From Myxococcales bacterium (GTDB lineage Bacteria; Myxococcota_A; Polyangia; Haliangiales; Haliangiaceae), in the NCBI GenBank assembly GCA_016720595.1, contig JADKKI010000016.1, positions 180,044-244,043 on the forward strand: 64,000 nucleotides of DNA, given 5' to 3'. The position numbers and the translations under genes are program-made. Positions 1 through 7,305 of this stretch are shown here, one piece after another; within the stretch, counting starts at the first letter, position 1, and the number at the start of each line of letters is the position of its first letter. The notes under the pieces are model-generated. The model worked only from the letters and a program-made list of their open reading frames with translations. It made no database searches and had not been told where the DNA came from.

Positions 1-111
1 GGCTGGATGTACGTGGCCACCAACAAGGGCCAGATCCTCGCGTTCGACCTCGGTCAGAAGAGCATGGACGGCTGGCACATGTGGGGCGGCAACGCCCAGC
101 ACAACCTCTGA
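1..111 (+). CDS. C-terminal end of a PQQ-like beta-propeller protein (partial)
   Basis: The first frame is open from base 1 and ends at TGA 109-111, leaving the last 36 residues of a gene that starts outside the window. The tail reads as a propeller blade (YVATNKGQILAFDL) followed by a W-x-M-W-G-G-N-x-Q-H-N motif. That motif resembles the closing blade of PQQ-binding-like (PF13360-type) repeat proteins, which usually carry a 'W..f.gn.qh' signature. Such proteins are normally exported and bind or display ligands through the propeller. The function cannot be given from the tail alone, and the family call is inference from this short motif. Confidence 0.55.
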   Translation, partial: GWMYVATNKGQILAFDLGQKSMDGWHMWGGNAQHNL

Positions 112-156
112 GGCCGGCGCGGCCCCGCCGCGTTCGTCGCCTGCTACCGTGGCGGC

Positions 157-924
157 GTGTACACGAAGATCGCACGCCTCGCCGTGGTGCCACTGCTCCT
201 GGCCTTCGGGGTGTTCGCCTACATGAACCATCGCCTGCGGGCGACCGAGTGCCCGGAGTGCACACCGCTGCCGCCGCCGCATCCCACGGCGCCGCCGCGG
301 TCTCCGGCCGACACCGCGAGCATCAAGAAGGCGTTCGAGGACATCTACGACAAGGGCACGTGGGGGAAGAACGCCGCGGGCGTGGGCACCTCGGGCACCG
401 GCTCGACGGATCACGCGACCGCCGTGTACCGGACGTTCCTCCAGCAGTTCCTCAAGGACCACAACATCCACTCGGTGGTCGATGCGGGCTGCGGTGACTG
501 GGAGTTCTCGCAGACCATCGATTGGACCGGGATCGACTACAAGGGCTACGACATCGTCCCCAAGGTCATCGAGGCGGACACTCAGCGGTTCGCGAAGCCC
601 GGGATCCAGTTCTTCAATGCGGACATCGTGGCGACGGATCTTCCTCCCGCGGATCTGCTGATCTCGAAGCACGTGCTGCAGCACCTGCCGACCAGCTCGG
701 TGCAGCAGTTCCTGAAGCAGCTCCCGAAGTACCGGCACGTCCTGCTCGTCAACGGCGTGGATCGCATCACGCTCACTGGCGACAACACGGACATCCCGCC
801 AGGCGGCTATCGCACCCTCGACGTGACGGCGCCGCCGTTCGATCTCGTGGGCTTCAAGATCCTGACCTACGAGGGCGAGGCCAAGCTCATGCACCAGGTC
901 GTCCACATCCTGCCCCCGCATTGA
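157..924 (+). CDS. membrane-anchored class I SAM-dependent methyltransferase
   Basis: A 255-residue protein with a GTG start. Residues 5-23 form one hydrophobic segment after a short basic N-terminus, which suggests a signal anchor. A Cys-x-x-Cys and a Pro-rich linker (residues 32-50) follow, then a Rossmann methyltransferase fold. Motif I is VVDAGCGDW at residues 107-115, and an acidic loop and a 'LISKHVLQHLP' post-II segment lie further on, as in small-molecule or glycan methyltransferases. The methyl acceptor cannot be deduced. An N-terminal anchor is unusual for this fold and would place the catalytic domain outside the cytoplasm if the topology is N-in, where SAM is not expected to be plentiful; an N-out topology is therefore also possible. 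The next gene starts 31 bp downstream on the same strand. Confidence 0.75.
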   Translation: MYTKIARLAVVPLLLAFGVFAYMNHRLRATECPECTPLPPPHPTAPPRSPADTASIKKAFEDIYDKGTWGKNAAGVGTSGTGSTDHATAVYRTFLQQFLKDHNIHSVVDAGCGDWEFSQTIDWTGIDYKGYDIVPKVIEADTQRFAKPGIQFFNADIVATDLPPADLLISKHVLQHLPTSSVQQFLKQLPKYRHVLLVNGVDRITLTGDNTDIPPGGYRTLDVTAPPFDLVGFKILTYEGEAKLMHQVVHILPPH

Positions 925-955
925 CGACGGCCGCGATGGAGAGGATCGTGCCGCC

Positions 956-2608
956 ATGGGTGGAGCCTCGTTCGATCGTCGTGACCTGTTCCGGCTCTCG
1001 GTGACCGCCGGCGCCACGGCGCTGGTGGGGAGTGCGCTCTCCGGCTGTCACGCGCAGCGCGCCACACCGATCGGCGCCAGTGGGAACCTGCCCGTGCTGC
1101 CCGAGCCGGAGCTCGCCGAGGTCACGATCACCGAGCTGCAGCATCGGATGGCGTCTGGCGAGGAGACCGCGCTGTCGCTGGTGACCAAGTACCGCGCGCG
1201 GATCGCCGCGGCGAACGAGACCGGGCCGAACCTGCGCGCCGTGCTCGAGCTCGATCCCGAGGCCGAGGCGAATGCGAAGGCGCTCGATCGCGAGCGCGCC
1301 GCGGGCAAGCTGCGTGGGCCGCTGCACGGCATCCCGATCCTCGTGAAGGACAACATCGACACCGGCGACCGGATGACGACGACGGCGGGCTCGCTCGCAC
1401 TCGCGGGCACCCGCGCGCCCAGAGACGCGTTCCTCGTGGCGCGGCTGCGCGCGGCCGGGGCGCTGATCCTGGGGAAGACCAACCTCTCCGAGTGGGCGAA
1501 CCTGCGCGGCGCCGCGTCGGTGTCGGGGTGGAGCGCGCGGGGAGGGCAGTGCAGAAATCCCTATGCGCTCGATCGCTCGCCCTCGGGATCGAGCAGCGGC
1601 TCGGCGGCGGCCACGGCGGCGAGCCTGTGTGCGGCCGCGATCGGAAGCGAGACCGATGGCTCGATCACCTCGCCGGGGAGCTGCAACGGGCTGGTCGGGC
1701 TCAAGCCCACGGTGGGCCTGGTCAGCCGCACCGGCATCATCCCGATCGCCGCCAGCCAGGACACGGCCGGGCCGATGACGCGCACGGTGACCGATGCGGC
1801 GATCCTGCTGACGGCGATCGCCGGCGCGGATCCGGCCGATCCGGCCACGGCGGCCGCGAAGCCGGAGGACTACACGAAGTACCTCGATCGCAACGCGCTG
1901 CGAGGTGCGCGGATCGGGGTGCCGCGCGCGGGATGGTTCGGCCTCAACCACCCGATGGACGTGATCGCGGAGGCCGCGCTCGTCGAGCTCCAGCGGCTCG
2001 GCGCCGTGCTCGTCGATCCGATCGAGCTGGCCTCGCCGCCCGAGCTCGGGGCCGCGGAGCTCGAGGTCCTGCTCTACGAGATCAAGACCCAGCTCGCCGC
2101 CTACTTGCAGACGCGTGGTCCGGACGTCCCTGTTCGGACGCTGGCCGACGTGATCGCGTTCAACCAGGCCCATGCCGGCGACGAGCTCGGACTGTTCGGG
2201 CAGGAGCTGTTCGCGCAGGCAGAGGCGAAGGGCCCGCTCACGGATCAGGCGTACCTCGATGCTCGCGCCACCTGCATCCGGATCGCGCGCACCGAGGGAA
2301 TCGACCGGGTGATGGATGCGCACCAGCTCGACGCGATGTTCGCCGCGACCTCCAGCCCCGCGTGGCTGATCGATCCGGTGAATGGCGATGCCGCGGCGGT
2401 CGACATGACGAGGCTGCCGGCGGTCGCGGGCTATCCGCACATCACGGTGCCGGCGGGGCAGTTCCGCGGCCTCCCGCTCGGGATCTCGCTGTTCGGGCGT
2501 GCGTTCTCCGAGGGCAAGCTGCTCGGCTATGCGTTCGCGTACGAGCAGGCCACGAGGCACCGCGCACCGCCGACCTTTCTGCCGACCGCGCTCCCACCCA
2601 GGCGGTGA
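956..2608 (+). CDS. exported amidase-signature family hydrolase (lipoprotein or Tat-type signal)
   Basis: A 550-residue amidase-signature enzyme, which hydrolyses C-N amide bonds with a Ser-cisSer-Lys triad. The catalytic Lys is K131 in GIPILVKDNIDT, the cis-Ser is S213/S214 in the PSGSSSGSAAA loop, and the nucleophile is S236 in SETDGSITSP. The N-terminus has RRDLFRLSVTAGATALVG then SGC, with Cys31, so it looks like a twin-arginine-type signal ending in a lipobox. Length fits the AS family with an added signal. Relatives include peptide amidases and the amidases often misnamed Glu-tRNA amidotransferase subunit A; export argues against a role in tRNA charging. The substrate is unknown. Confidence 0.88.
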   Translation: MGGASFDRRDLFRLSVTAGATALVGSALSGCHAQRATPIGASGNLPVLPEPELAEVTITELQHRMASGEETALSLVTKYRARIAAANETGPNLRAVLELDPEAEANAKALDRERAAGKLRGPLHGIPILVKDNIDTGDRMTTTAGSLALAGTRAPRDAFLVARLRAAGALILGKTNLSEWANLRGAASVSGWSARGGQCRNPYALDRSPSGSSSGSAAATAASLCAAAIGSETDGSITSPGSCNGLVGLKPTVGLVSRTGIIPIAASQDTAGPMTRTVTDAAILLTAIAGADPADPATAAAKPEDYTKYLDRNALRGARIGVPRAGWFGLNHPMDVIAEAALVELQRLGAVLVDPIELASPPELGAAELEVLLYEIKTQLAAYLQTRGPDVPVRTLADVIAFNQAHAGDELGLFGQELFAQAEAKGPLTDQAYLDARATCIRIARTEGIDRVMDAHQLDAMFAATSSPAWLIDPVNGDAAAVDMTRLPAVAGYPHITVPAGQFRGLPLGISLFGRAFSEGKLLGYAFAYEQATRHRAPPTFLPTALPPRR

Positions 2609-2743
2609 GCGGGCGCCACCTGGGTCCGCGCGCGGGCGATCCACGGCGGGTCGGGTGCGCACGGACCCAGCGCACGCCTCCAACTCGTTGATCACCGGTG
2701 AGCTTGCGGTGGCACACGGCTTGTACGAGCCTGACCCACCAAC

Positions 2744-3355
2744 ATGTTCATGAACCGCCTGACGATGACCTTCACTGCGTTGACCCTCGTGACCTCGCTC
2801 GCCGCGTGCGGCAAGAAGAAGGAAGGCGACGGTGGCGGCGGGGGAGGTGGCGACGAGGCCAAGGCCCCGACGATGACGATCAACGAGGCCGAGTGGGAGG
2901 CCAAGGATCTCCACGCGGTCGCCCCGCTGATCAACGTCACGATGAAGGTCCCCAAGACCGCGAAGCTCGAGAAGAACGGCAACGGCGGCGTCGATATCAC
3001 CGTCAGCCCGTTCTATCTGATCACCGTCTCGGCGATCGCGGTGAGCAACATCGCGGAAGGCAAGAAGAGCGACAAGTCGCTCACCGTCGAGCGCACCGAC
3101 AAGTACATCAACACCAAGGTCCTCACCGAGGAGCCGAACGGCTTCGTCTACACGGTGCAGATGAAGACCGAGGAGAACGGCAACACCTACCAGCCCGAGG
3201 CGCACTTCGCGTACTACCTGGACAAGGACGGCGCGATCTACTCGATCGCCGACGAGCGCCCGCTCGATGCGTACAGCACGCCGGGCTCGGCGTACTCGCC
3301 CGAGATCGCGACCAAGGTCTACGGGATCGTGAAGGGGTCCGCCAAGGTCAATTGA
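2744..3355 (+). CDS. lipoprotein of unknown function
   Basis: A 203-residue protein starting MFMNRLTMTF with a lipobox TSLAAC at Cys22. A Lys/Gly-rich tether (KKKEGDGGGGGGGDE) and a compact globular domain of about 160 residues follow. No family is recognised. The domain contains two aromatic-rich stretches (FVYTVQMKTE, AHFAYYLDK) compatible with a beta-sandwich. The in-frame ATG at 2750 is an equally good start. It ends 20 bp from the convergent VIT/AgmX-domain gene. Confidence 0.7.
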   Translation: MFMNRLTMTFTALTLVTSLAACGKKKEGDGGGGGGGDEAKAPTMTINEAEWEAKDLHAVAPLINVTMKVPKTAKLEKNGNGGVDITVSPFYLITVSAIAVSNIAEGKKSDKSLTVERTDKYINTKVLTEEPNGFVYTVQMKTEENGNTYQPEAHFAYYLDKDGAIYSIADERPLDAYSTPGSAYSPEIATKVYGIVKGSAKVN

Positions 3356-3375
3356 CCTTCGTGCATGGACGCGCG

Positions 3376-4356
3376 TCACTGCATCGAGAAGCTCAGCGGA
3401 TAGTTGACGAGCGTCTTGCCGTCTCCCGGCAAGAACGTCCACGCGGTGAGCACGTTCTCGAGGCAGCGGTTGATGTCCTCGGGGAATGCGCTCGTCGCCT
3501 GCGCCGCGGAGACCCTGCCATCGGGCTCGATCAGGAATCGCAGGTTCACCGTCCCGGCGAGCGCTGGCTGCCACTGCGCCACGCGCTCGTAGCAGTACGT
3601 GATCCGCTCGCGGTTGAGCCGCATCATCTTGCGCACGGCGAGGCGGTCCGGGCCGTGTGGGGCGGACGCGAACCGCCGCGAGACGTTCGGTTCATCGCGC
3701 GAGGGTGCGCCACTGACCAGCCAGGTCCCGGCGTCGGCGTGTGGATAGGCGTCCTCCGCGACGTGCGCGGCGAGCGCTCGCAGATCGAGGCCGATCCGCC
3801 GCGCATGACGGCGCCATCGCTGCTCGGGCTGCCCGTCGACGCGCGCCTCGATCCTCGGGATCGTCTGGTGCGCGGGATCGATCGCGAGCGTGGCCAGCGG
3901 TGGGAGCTCGACGGCGAGCTCGACCCGCGCGGTGTCATCGAGCTCGATCCGCAGATGATCCTGATCGGCGCTCGTGCTCTCCCACCCGAGCAGCGCAGCG
4001 CCGCGCACGCCCCGGAACGCGTCCACCGCCGCCTGCCGCGGTCGCGCCGCACTCCAGGCGCGCTCCCCCCGCGTGGTCACGGCCATCCCGACGACGCGTG
4101 TCCCCGCGGGTACGTCGAGCGGCAGCACCACCTGGCCGCACGCGCGCGCGGTCACCTCGATGGTGATCCACGAGACCGCCTCGGCGTGGAGCTCGACGGC
4201 GATCCGATCGACCGTCGCCGCGCACGTGGACGTGGTGGGCGACCCGACCCGGAGCGCGGGAGGAAACTCCGACTCGATCGTCGGGAGCACGTCATCGGCG
4301 CGCGCGGCCTGGGCCAGCGCGAGCACCGACGCGGCCACGAGGCACGTCGTCCGCAC
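3376..4356 (-). CDS. exported VIT-like plus AgmX/PglI C-terminal domain protein
   Basis: A 326-residue protein with a GTG start and a cleavable signal (LVAASVLALAQAARA). Residues 75-125 (VVGMAVTTRGERAW... FRGVRGAALLGWE) resemble the core of a VIT domain, where an added surface element joins a von Willebrand module in eukaryotes; no VWA MIDAS motif is visible. The last 100 residues (ITYCYERVAQWQPALAG, LRFLIEPDGRVSAAQ, INRCLENVLTAWTFLP) match the AgmX/PglI C-terminal domain typical of myxobacterial gliding and envelope proteins, a TonB-C-like fold. An envelope adaptor role is inference. Divergently transcribed from the double-glycine-leader gene. Confidence 0.75.
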   Translation of the reverse strand: MRTTCLVAASVLALAQAARADDVLPTIESEFPPALRVGSPTTSTCAATVDRIAVELHAEAVSWITIEVTARACGQVVLPLDVPAGTRVVGMAVTTRGERAWSAARPRQAAVDAFRGVRGAALLGWESTSADQDHLRIELDDTARVELAVELPPLATLAIDPAHQTIPRIEARVDGQPEQRWRRHARRIGLDLRALAAHVAEDAYPHADAGTWLVSGAPSRDEPNVSRRFASAPHGPDRLAVRKMMRLNRERITYCYERVAQWQPALAGTVNLRFLIEPDGRVSAAQATSAFPEDINRCLENVLTAWTFLPGDGKTLVNYPLSFSMQ

Positions 4357-4528
4357 ATCAGCTAGACACCACCGCCGGGCCTTGGTTTCCGAAACGATCG
4401 CGATCGGCCGCTGGCGGATCGAGGCGCCGTGGCCGCAAGCCGAGTAGCCGGCGGGGCCCGCGCGATCCGTGCGGTTTCGGGCGGAGCGGAGCCAGGGTTC
4501 GCGAGGTTGGCGGCGTCACGCTGACGAC

Positions 4529-4564
4529 CGCGGGAGACGACCCTGCGTCCCGCGGGAGACGACC
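4529..4564. promoter_or_regulatory. 14-bp direct repeat in a divergent promoter region
   Basis: CGCGGGAGACGACC occurs at 4529-4542 and again at 4551-4564, identical and spaced exactly 22 bp apart, about two helical turns. They lie in the 264-bp gap between the minus-strand gene starting at 4356 and the plus-strand gene starting at 4621. Two same-face copies upstream of a start are what an activator or repressor site would look like. No -35/-10 boxes are recognisable. The rest of the gap holds no gene that I can see. Confidence 0.35.
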
Positions 4565-4620
4565 GTCGCTGGCACCGGCGGTGCACGAGGGTAGATCGCC
4601 ATCCACAAAGGACCATGACC

Positions 4621-5007
4621 ATGTCGAGCACCGAGACCTTCGAGACCATCGCGACCGACCAGCTCTCCCGCGCGTCGGGTGGGGTGAACATGAAGCTGAC
4701 GCAGTACGGCTATCCGCATGATCCCTACACGGACTCCGAGACGCGCAAGGGACACGGGGCCTATCGCAACCTCGACGGAGATCACTCGATGGCGATCACC
4801 GACGCGGGCCTCCGCGCGCTCGGGCTGACCCGCTCCGGGGTGCGCTCGAGCCCGACCTGGGTCGACATCAAGCTCAAGGGCGGCGGCGTGCTGCAGCGGC
4901 GGATCGACGATCGTGCGCCGCAGGGCGAGCTGCGCGCAGATCTCTACCAGCCGCGCGGGTTCGATCATCGGCTCCCCGATCGCGCGGACGTCTCGCTCCA
5001 CCGGTGA
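4621..5007 (+). CDS. small secreted protein with double-glycine-type leader and RlpA/3D-like barrel
   Basis: A 128-residue protein. The start at 4621 is chosen over ATG 4615 because AAAGGA at 4607-4612 lies 8 nt upstream of it but only 2 nt from 4615. Residues 5-21 (ETFETIATDQLSRASGG) look like a double-glycine leader of the bacteriocin/NHLP type, with hydrophobic positions before Gly20-Gly21, which peptidase-containing ABC exporters cleave. The 107-residue remainder begins KLTQYGYPHDPYTD and contains SMAITDAGLRALGL, WVDIKLKGGG and RRIDDRAP...ADLYQPRGFD. This arrangement recalls double-psi beta-barrel (RlpA/3D) wall-binding domains. No exporter gene is nearby. The fold assignment is inference, and neither toxin nor enzyme activity can be shown. 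Confidence 0.7.
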   Translation: MSSTETFETIATDQLSRASGGVNMKLTQYGYPHDPYTDSETRKGHGAYRNLDGDHSMAITDAGLRALGLTRSGVRSSPTWVDIKLKGGGVLQRRIDDRAPQGELRADLYQPRGFDHRLPDRADVSLHR

Positions 5008-5062
5008 GTCAGGCGATCGGCGCCTTGACCGGCTGCCGCTCGCCACCCAGACTCTAGCGGCT

Positions 5063-7270
5063 GTGATCGGCCACGTGATCGGGAACTACCGGATCGTCTC
5101 GGAGCTCGGCAAGGGCGGCATGGGGATGGTCTATCGCGCGGAGCACACGCAGCTCGGTCGGCCGGCCGCGCTCAAGATGCTGTTGCCGCAGCTCTCGAAC
5201 GATCCGGCCATCGTCCAGCGGTTCTTCAACGAGGCCCGCGCGGCCTCGGCGATCGATCACCCGGGGATGGTCGAGATCTACGAGTTCGGCACGCACACCG
5301 ATGGGCGCGCGTATCTCGTGATGGCGCTGCTCAAGGGCGAGAGCTTGGCCCAGTGTCTCGAGCGCGGGCCGCTCGCACCGCTCGATGGTGCCGCGATCGT
5401 GGCCCAGGTGCTGAGCGTGATCGCGGCCGCGCACGCCGGCGGCATCGTCCATCGCGACCTCAAGCCCGACAACATCTTCCTCGTGCCCAACGAGCTGGTG
5501 GCCGGTGGCGTTCAGGTCAAGCTGCTCGATTTCGGGATCGCGAAGCTCGCCGACGAGCAGGGTGGCGGCCTCAAGACCCAGACCGGCGCGCTGATCGGGA
5601 CGCCGGCCTACATGAGCCCCGAGCAGTGCATGGGGCGATCGGATCTCGATCACCGCACCGATCTGTACGCGATCGGCTGCATCCTGTTTCACGTCCTCGT
5701 CGGACGCCCGCCGTTCGTCAGCGATCAGGGCACCGGCATGCTGATCGCGGCGCACCTGCGCGATGCCCCCGCGGATCCGCGCAGCTTCGATCCACGGATC
5801 CCCGATGCGCTCGCCGCGATCACGCTCCGGCTGCTCGAGAAGGATCCCGCGGCGCGGTTCCAGTCCGCGGTCGAGGTGCGAGCCGCGCTCGCCGGTGCGG
5901 GCGTGGTCGCGCCCACCACGACCCAGCACGCCGTCACCGGTGGGCCGAGCGGCCTGCGATCGGTGGTGTCTCCTTCGGCGCAGCGGTTCGTGGGGCGCGA
6001 GGCGTACGACGCCACCACGGCGCCGACCACGGGGAGTGGCCGCGGCAACCTCGCGCCCGCACCCACCACCGCGAGCGGCTCGGCCGCGCAGCTGGTCGGC
6101 GCGCCGGCCCCCGTGGCGAAGCCCGGCGGCAAGCGCCCATACGTGATCGTCGGAGGCCTCCTGTTCGCGCTGGCCGGCGTGGGCGTGTTCGCGATGGTCT
6201 CGCGCGGAGGTGACGAGCCGAGCACCGCGGCGGTCACACCAGCGCCGTCCTCGCCTCCGCCTTCGACTTCGAACCACGCCGTCGGATCGAACGCTGCACC
6301 CGCACCTGCACCTGCACCTCCGCCCGCCACACCCGCTCCCGTCGCGCTGGCGCCCGTCGCACCGCCGTCCGCGGCGCTCGCCGGACCTCCGCCGGCACCT
6401 GTGCTCCCGGCCGGGGCGCTCGCTCCCAGCCCCGTCGCCGAGATCGAGTGTCCGCACGGCCAGGCCGAGACCGACGACACGCGCGGTCATTGCTGCTGGC
6501 CGGGGCAGGCGTGGTCGAGCACGAAGTCCGCGTGTGTGGGCGTGCCGACCTGTCCGCCCGGCTTCCGGGTGGCGCGTGAGGCCTGCATCGCGTTGCCCGC
6601 CGAAGCCGATCCGTCCTCCCCCGTCCCCACCGTGGCGGCGAGCGCGGCCCCGGAGCTGTCGCTCGATGCGAGCGTCTATCCGCCGTCGACGGAGGTCCAC
6701 ATCCGGTTCGCGGTTCCGCTGAGCGCGCCGAAGACCAGCCGGGCCTGGGTCGCGATCGCGCCGGTCGGCTCGCTCCCCTCGATCTACAGCACCTGGAAGT
6801 ACGTCCCCGATGGTGCGATCCAGATCCAGCTCAAGGCCCCGGCCGCCGAGGGCGCCTACGAGGTGCGGCTGCACACCGACTACCCGGCGAAGTCGTTCAA
6901 CATCGCGCGCACCGCGCCGTTCGCGGTCAGGGCCGACGCGGAGCCGCCGGCGCCCGCCGCTCCCACGCCGCTCGCGAAGCAGCGGTTCACGCCAGCGTCG
7001 ACGATCGCGACGGTGGGCATGCAGCTGACGATCCGGTTCGGCACCCAGCTGCGGGCGCTCCCCGGCGAGCAGTTCTGGGTCACCACGGTGAAGGCCGGTT
7101 CGCTCGACACGGTCTGGGGCAAGTACGCCTACGTCCCCGACAGCGCACGGAAGATGTCGATCGATCTGCCCACCGAGCCGGGTGACTACGAGATCCGGCT
7201 GCACGCCAACTATCCGAAGCAGTCGACCAACGTCGTGTACCGCGTGCCAATTCGTCTCGATCCGAAGTAG
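5063..7270 (+). CDS. transmembrane PknB-type Ser/Thr protein kinase with Cys-rich and duplicated C-terminal domains
   Basis: A 735-residue kinase with GTG start 5063, chosen because the kinase fold begins at residue 7 (GNYRIVSELGKGGMG). Catalytic Lys38, HRD at 130-132 with KPDN, DFG at 156-158 and the APE-equivalent SPEQ are all intact, so it should be active. A Pro/Ala-rich juxtamembrane region and one membrane span (about 360-379) follow. An exported Pro-rich segment, a Cys-rich module (residues 462-508, with GHCCWPGQAWS) and two tandem domains of about 90 residues complete the protein. The tandem domains share 'W..YVPD....I.L..EG.YEVRLH..YP.KS.NI' (531-620 and 645-733). Eukaryote-like kinases of this plan are characteristic of myxobacteria. 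The duplicated outer domains are probably the sensor. Confidence 0.9.
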   Translation: MIGHVIGNYRIVSELGKGGMGMVYRAEHTQLGRPAALKMLLPQLSNDPAIVQRFFNEARAASAIDHPGMVEIYEFGTHTDGRAYLVMALLKGESLAQCLERGPLAPLDGAAIVAQVLSVIAAAHAGGIVHRDLKPDNIFLVPNELVAGGVQVKLLDFGIAKLADEQGGGLKTQTGALIGTPAYMSPEQCMGRSDLDHRTDLYAIGCILFHVLVGRPPFVSDQGTGMLIAAHLRDAPADPRSFDPRIPDALAAITLRLLEKDPAARFQSAVEVRAALAGAGVVAPTTTQHAVTGGPSGLRSVVSPSAQRFVGREAYDATTAPTTGSGRGNLAPAPTTASGSAAQLVGAPAPVAKPGGKRPYVIVGGLLFALAGVGVFAMVSRGGDEPSTAAVTPAPSSPPPSTSNHAVGSNAAPAPAPAPPPATPAPVALAPVAPPSAALAGPPPAPVLPAGALAPSPVAEIECPHGQAETDDTRGHCCWPGQAWSSTKSACVGVPTCPPGFRVAREACIALPAEADPSSPVPTVAASAAPELSLDASVYPPSTEVHIRFAVPLSAPKTSRAWVAIAPVGSLPSIYSTWKYVPDGAIQIQLKAPAAEGAYEVRLHTDYPAKSFNIARTAPFAVRADAEPPAPAAPTPLAKQRFTPASTIATVGMQLTIRFGTQLRALPGEQFWVTTVKAGSLDTVWGKYAYVPDSARKMSIDLPTEPGDYEIRLHANYPKQSTNVVYRVPIRLDPK

Positions 7271-7305
7271 GTGCCGGCCGCGCACCCGTGCCCTAGACTG
7301 GCGAT

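Noticed and set aside
887..3574. Very long open frame on the minus strand opposite the amidase and lipoprotein genes
   Set aside because: It is a high-G+C shadow: Arg/Gly/Ala/His-rich with no domain, while the plus-strand frames carry complete catalytic motifs.
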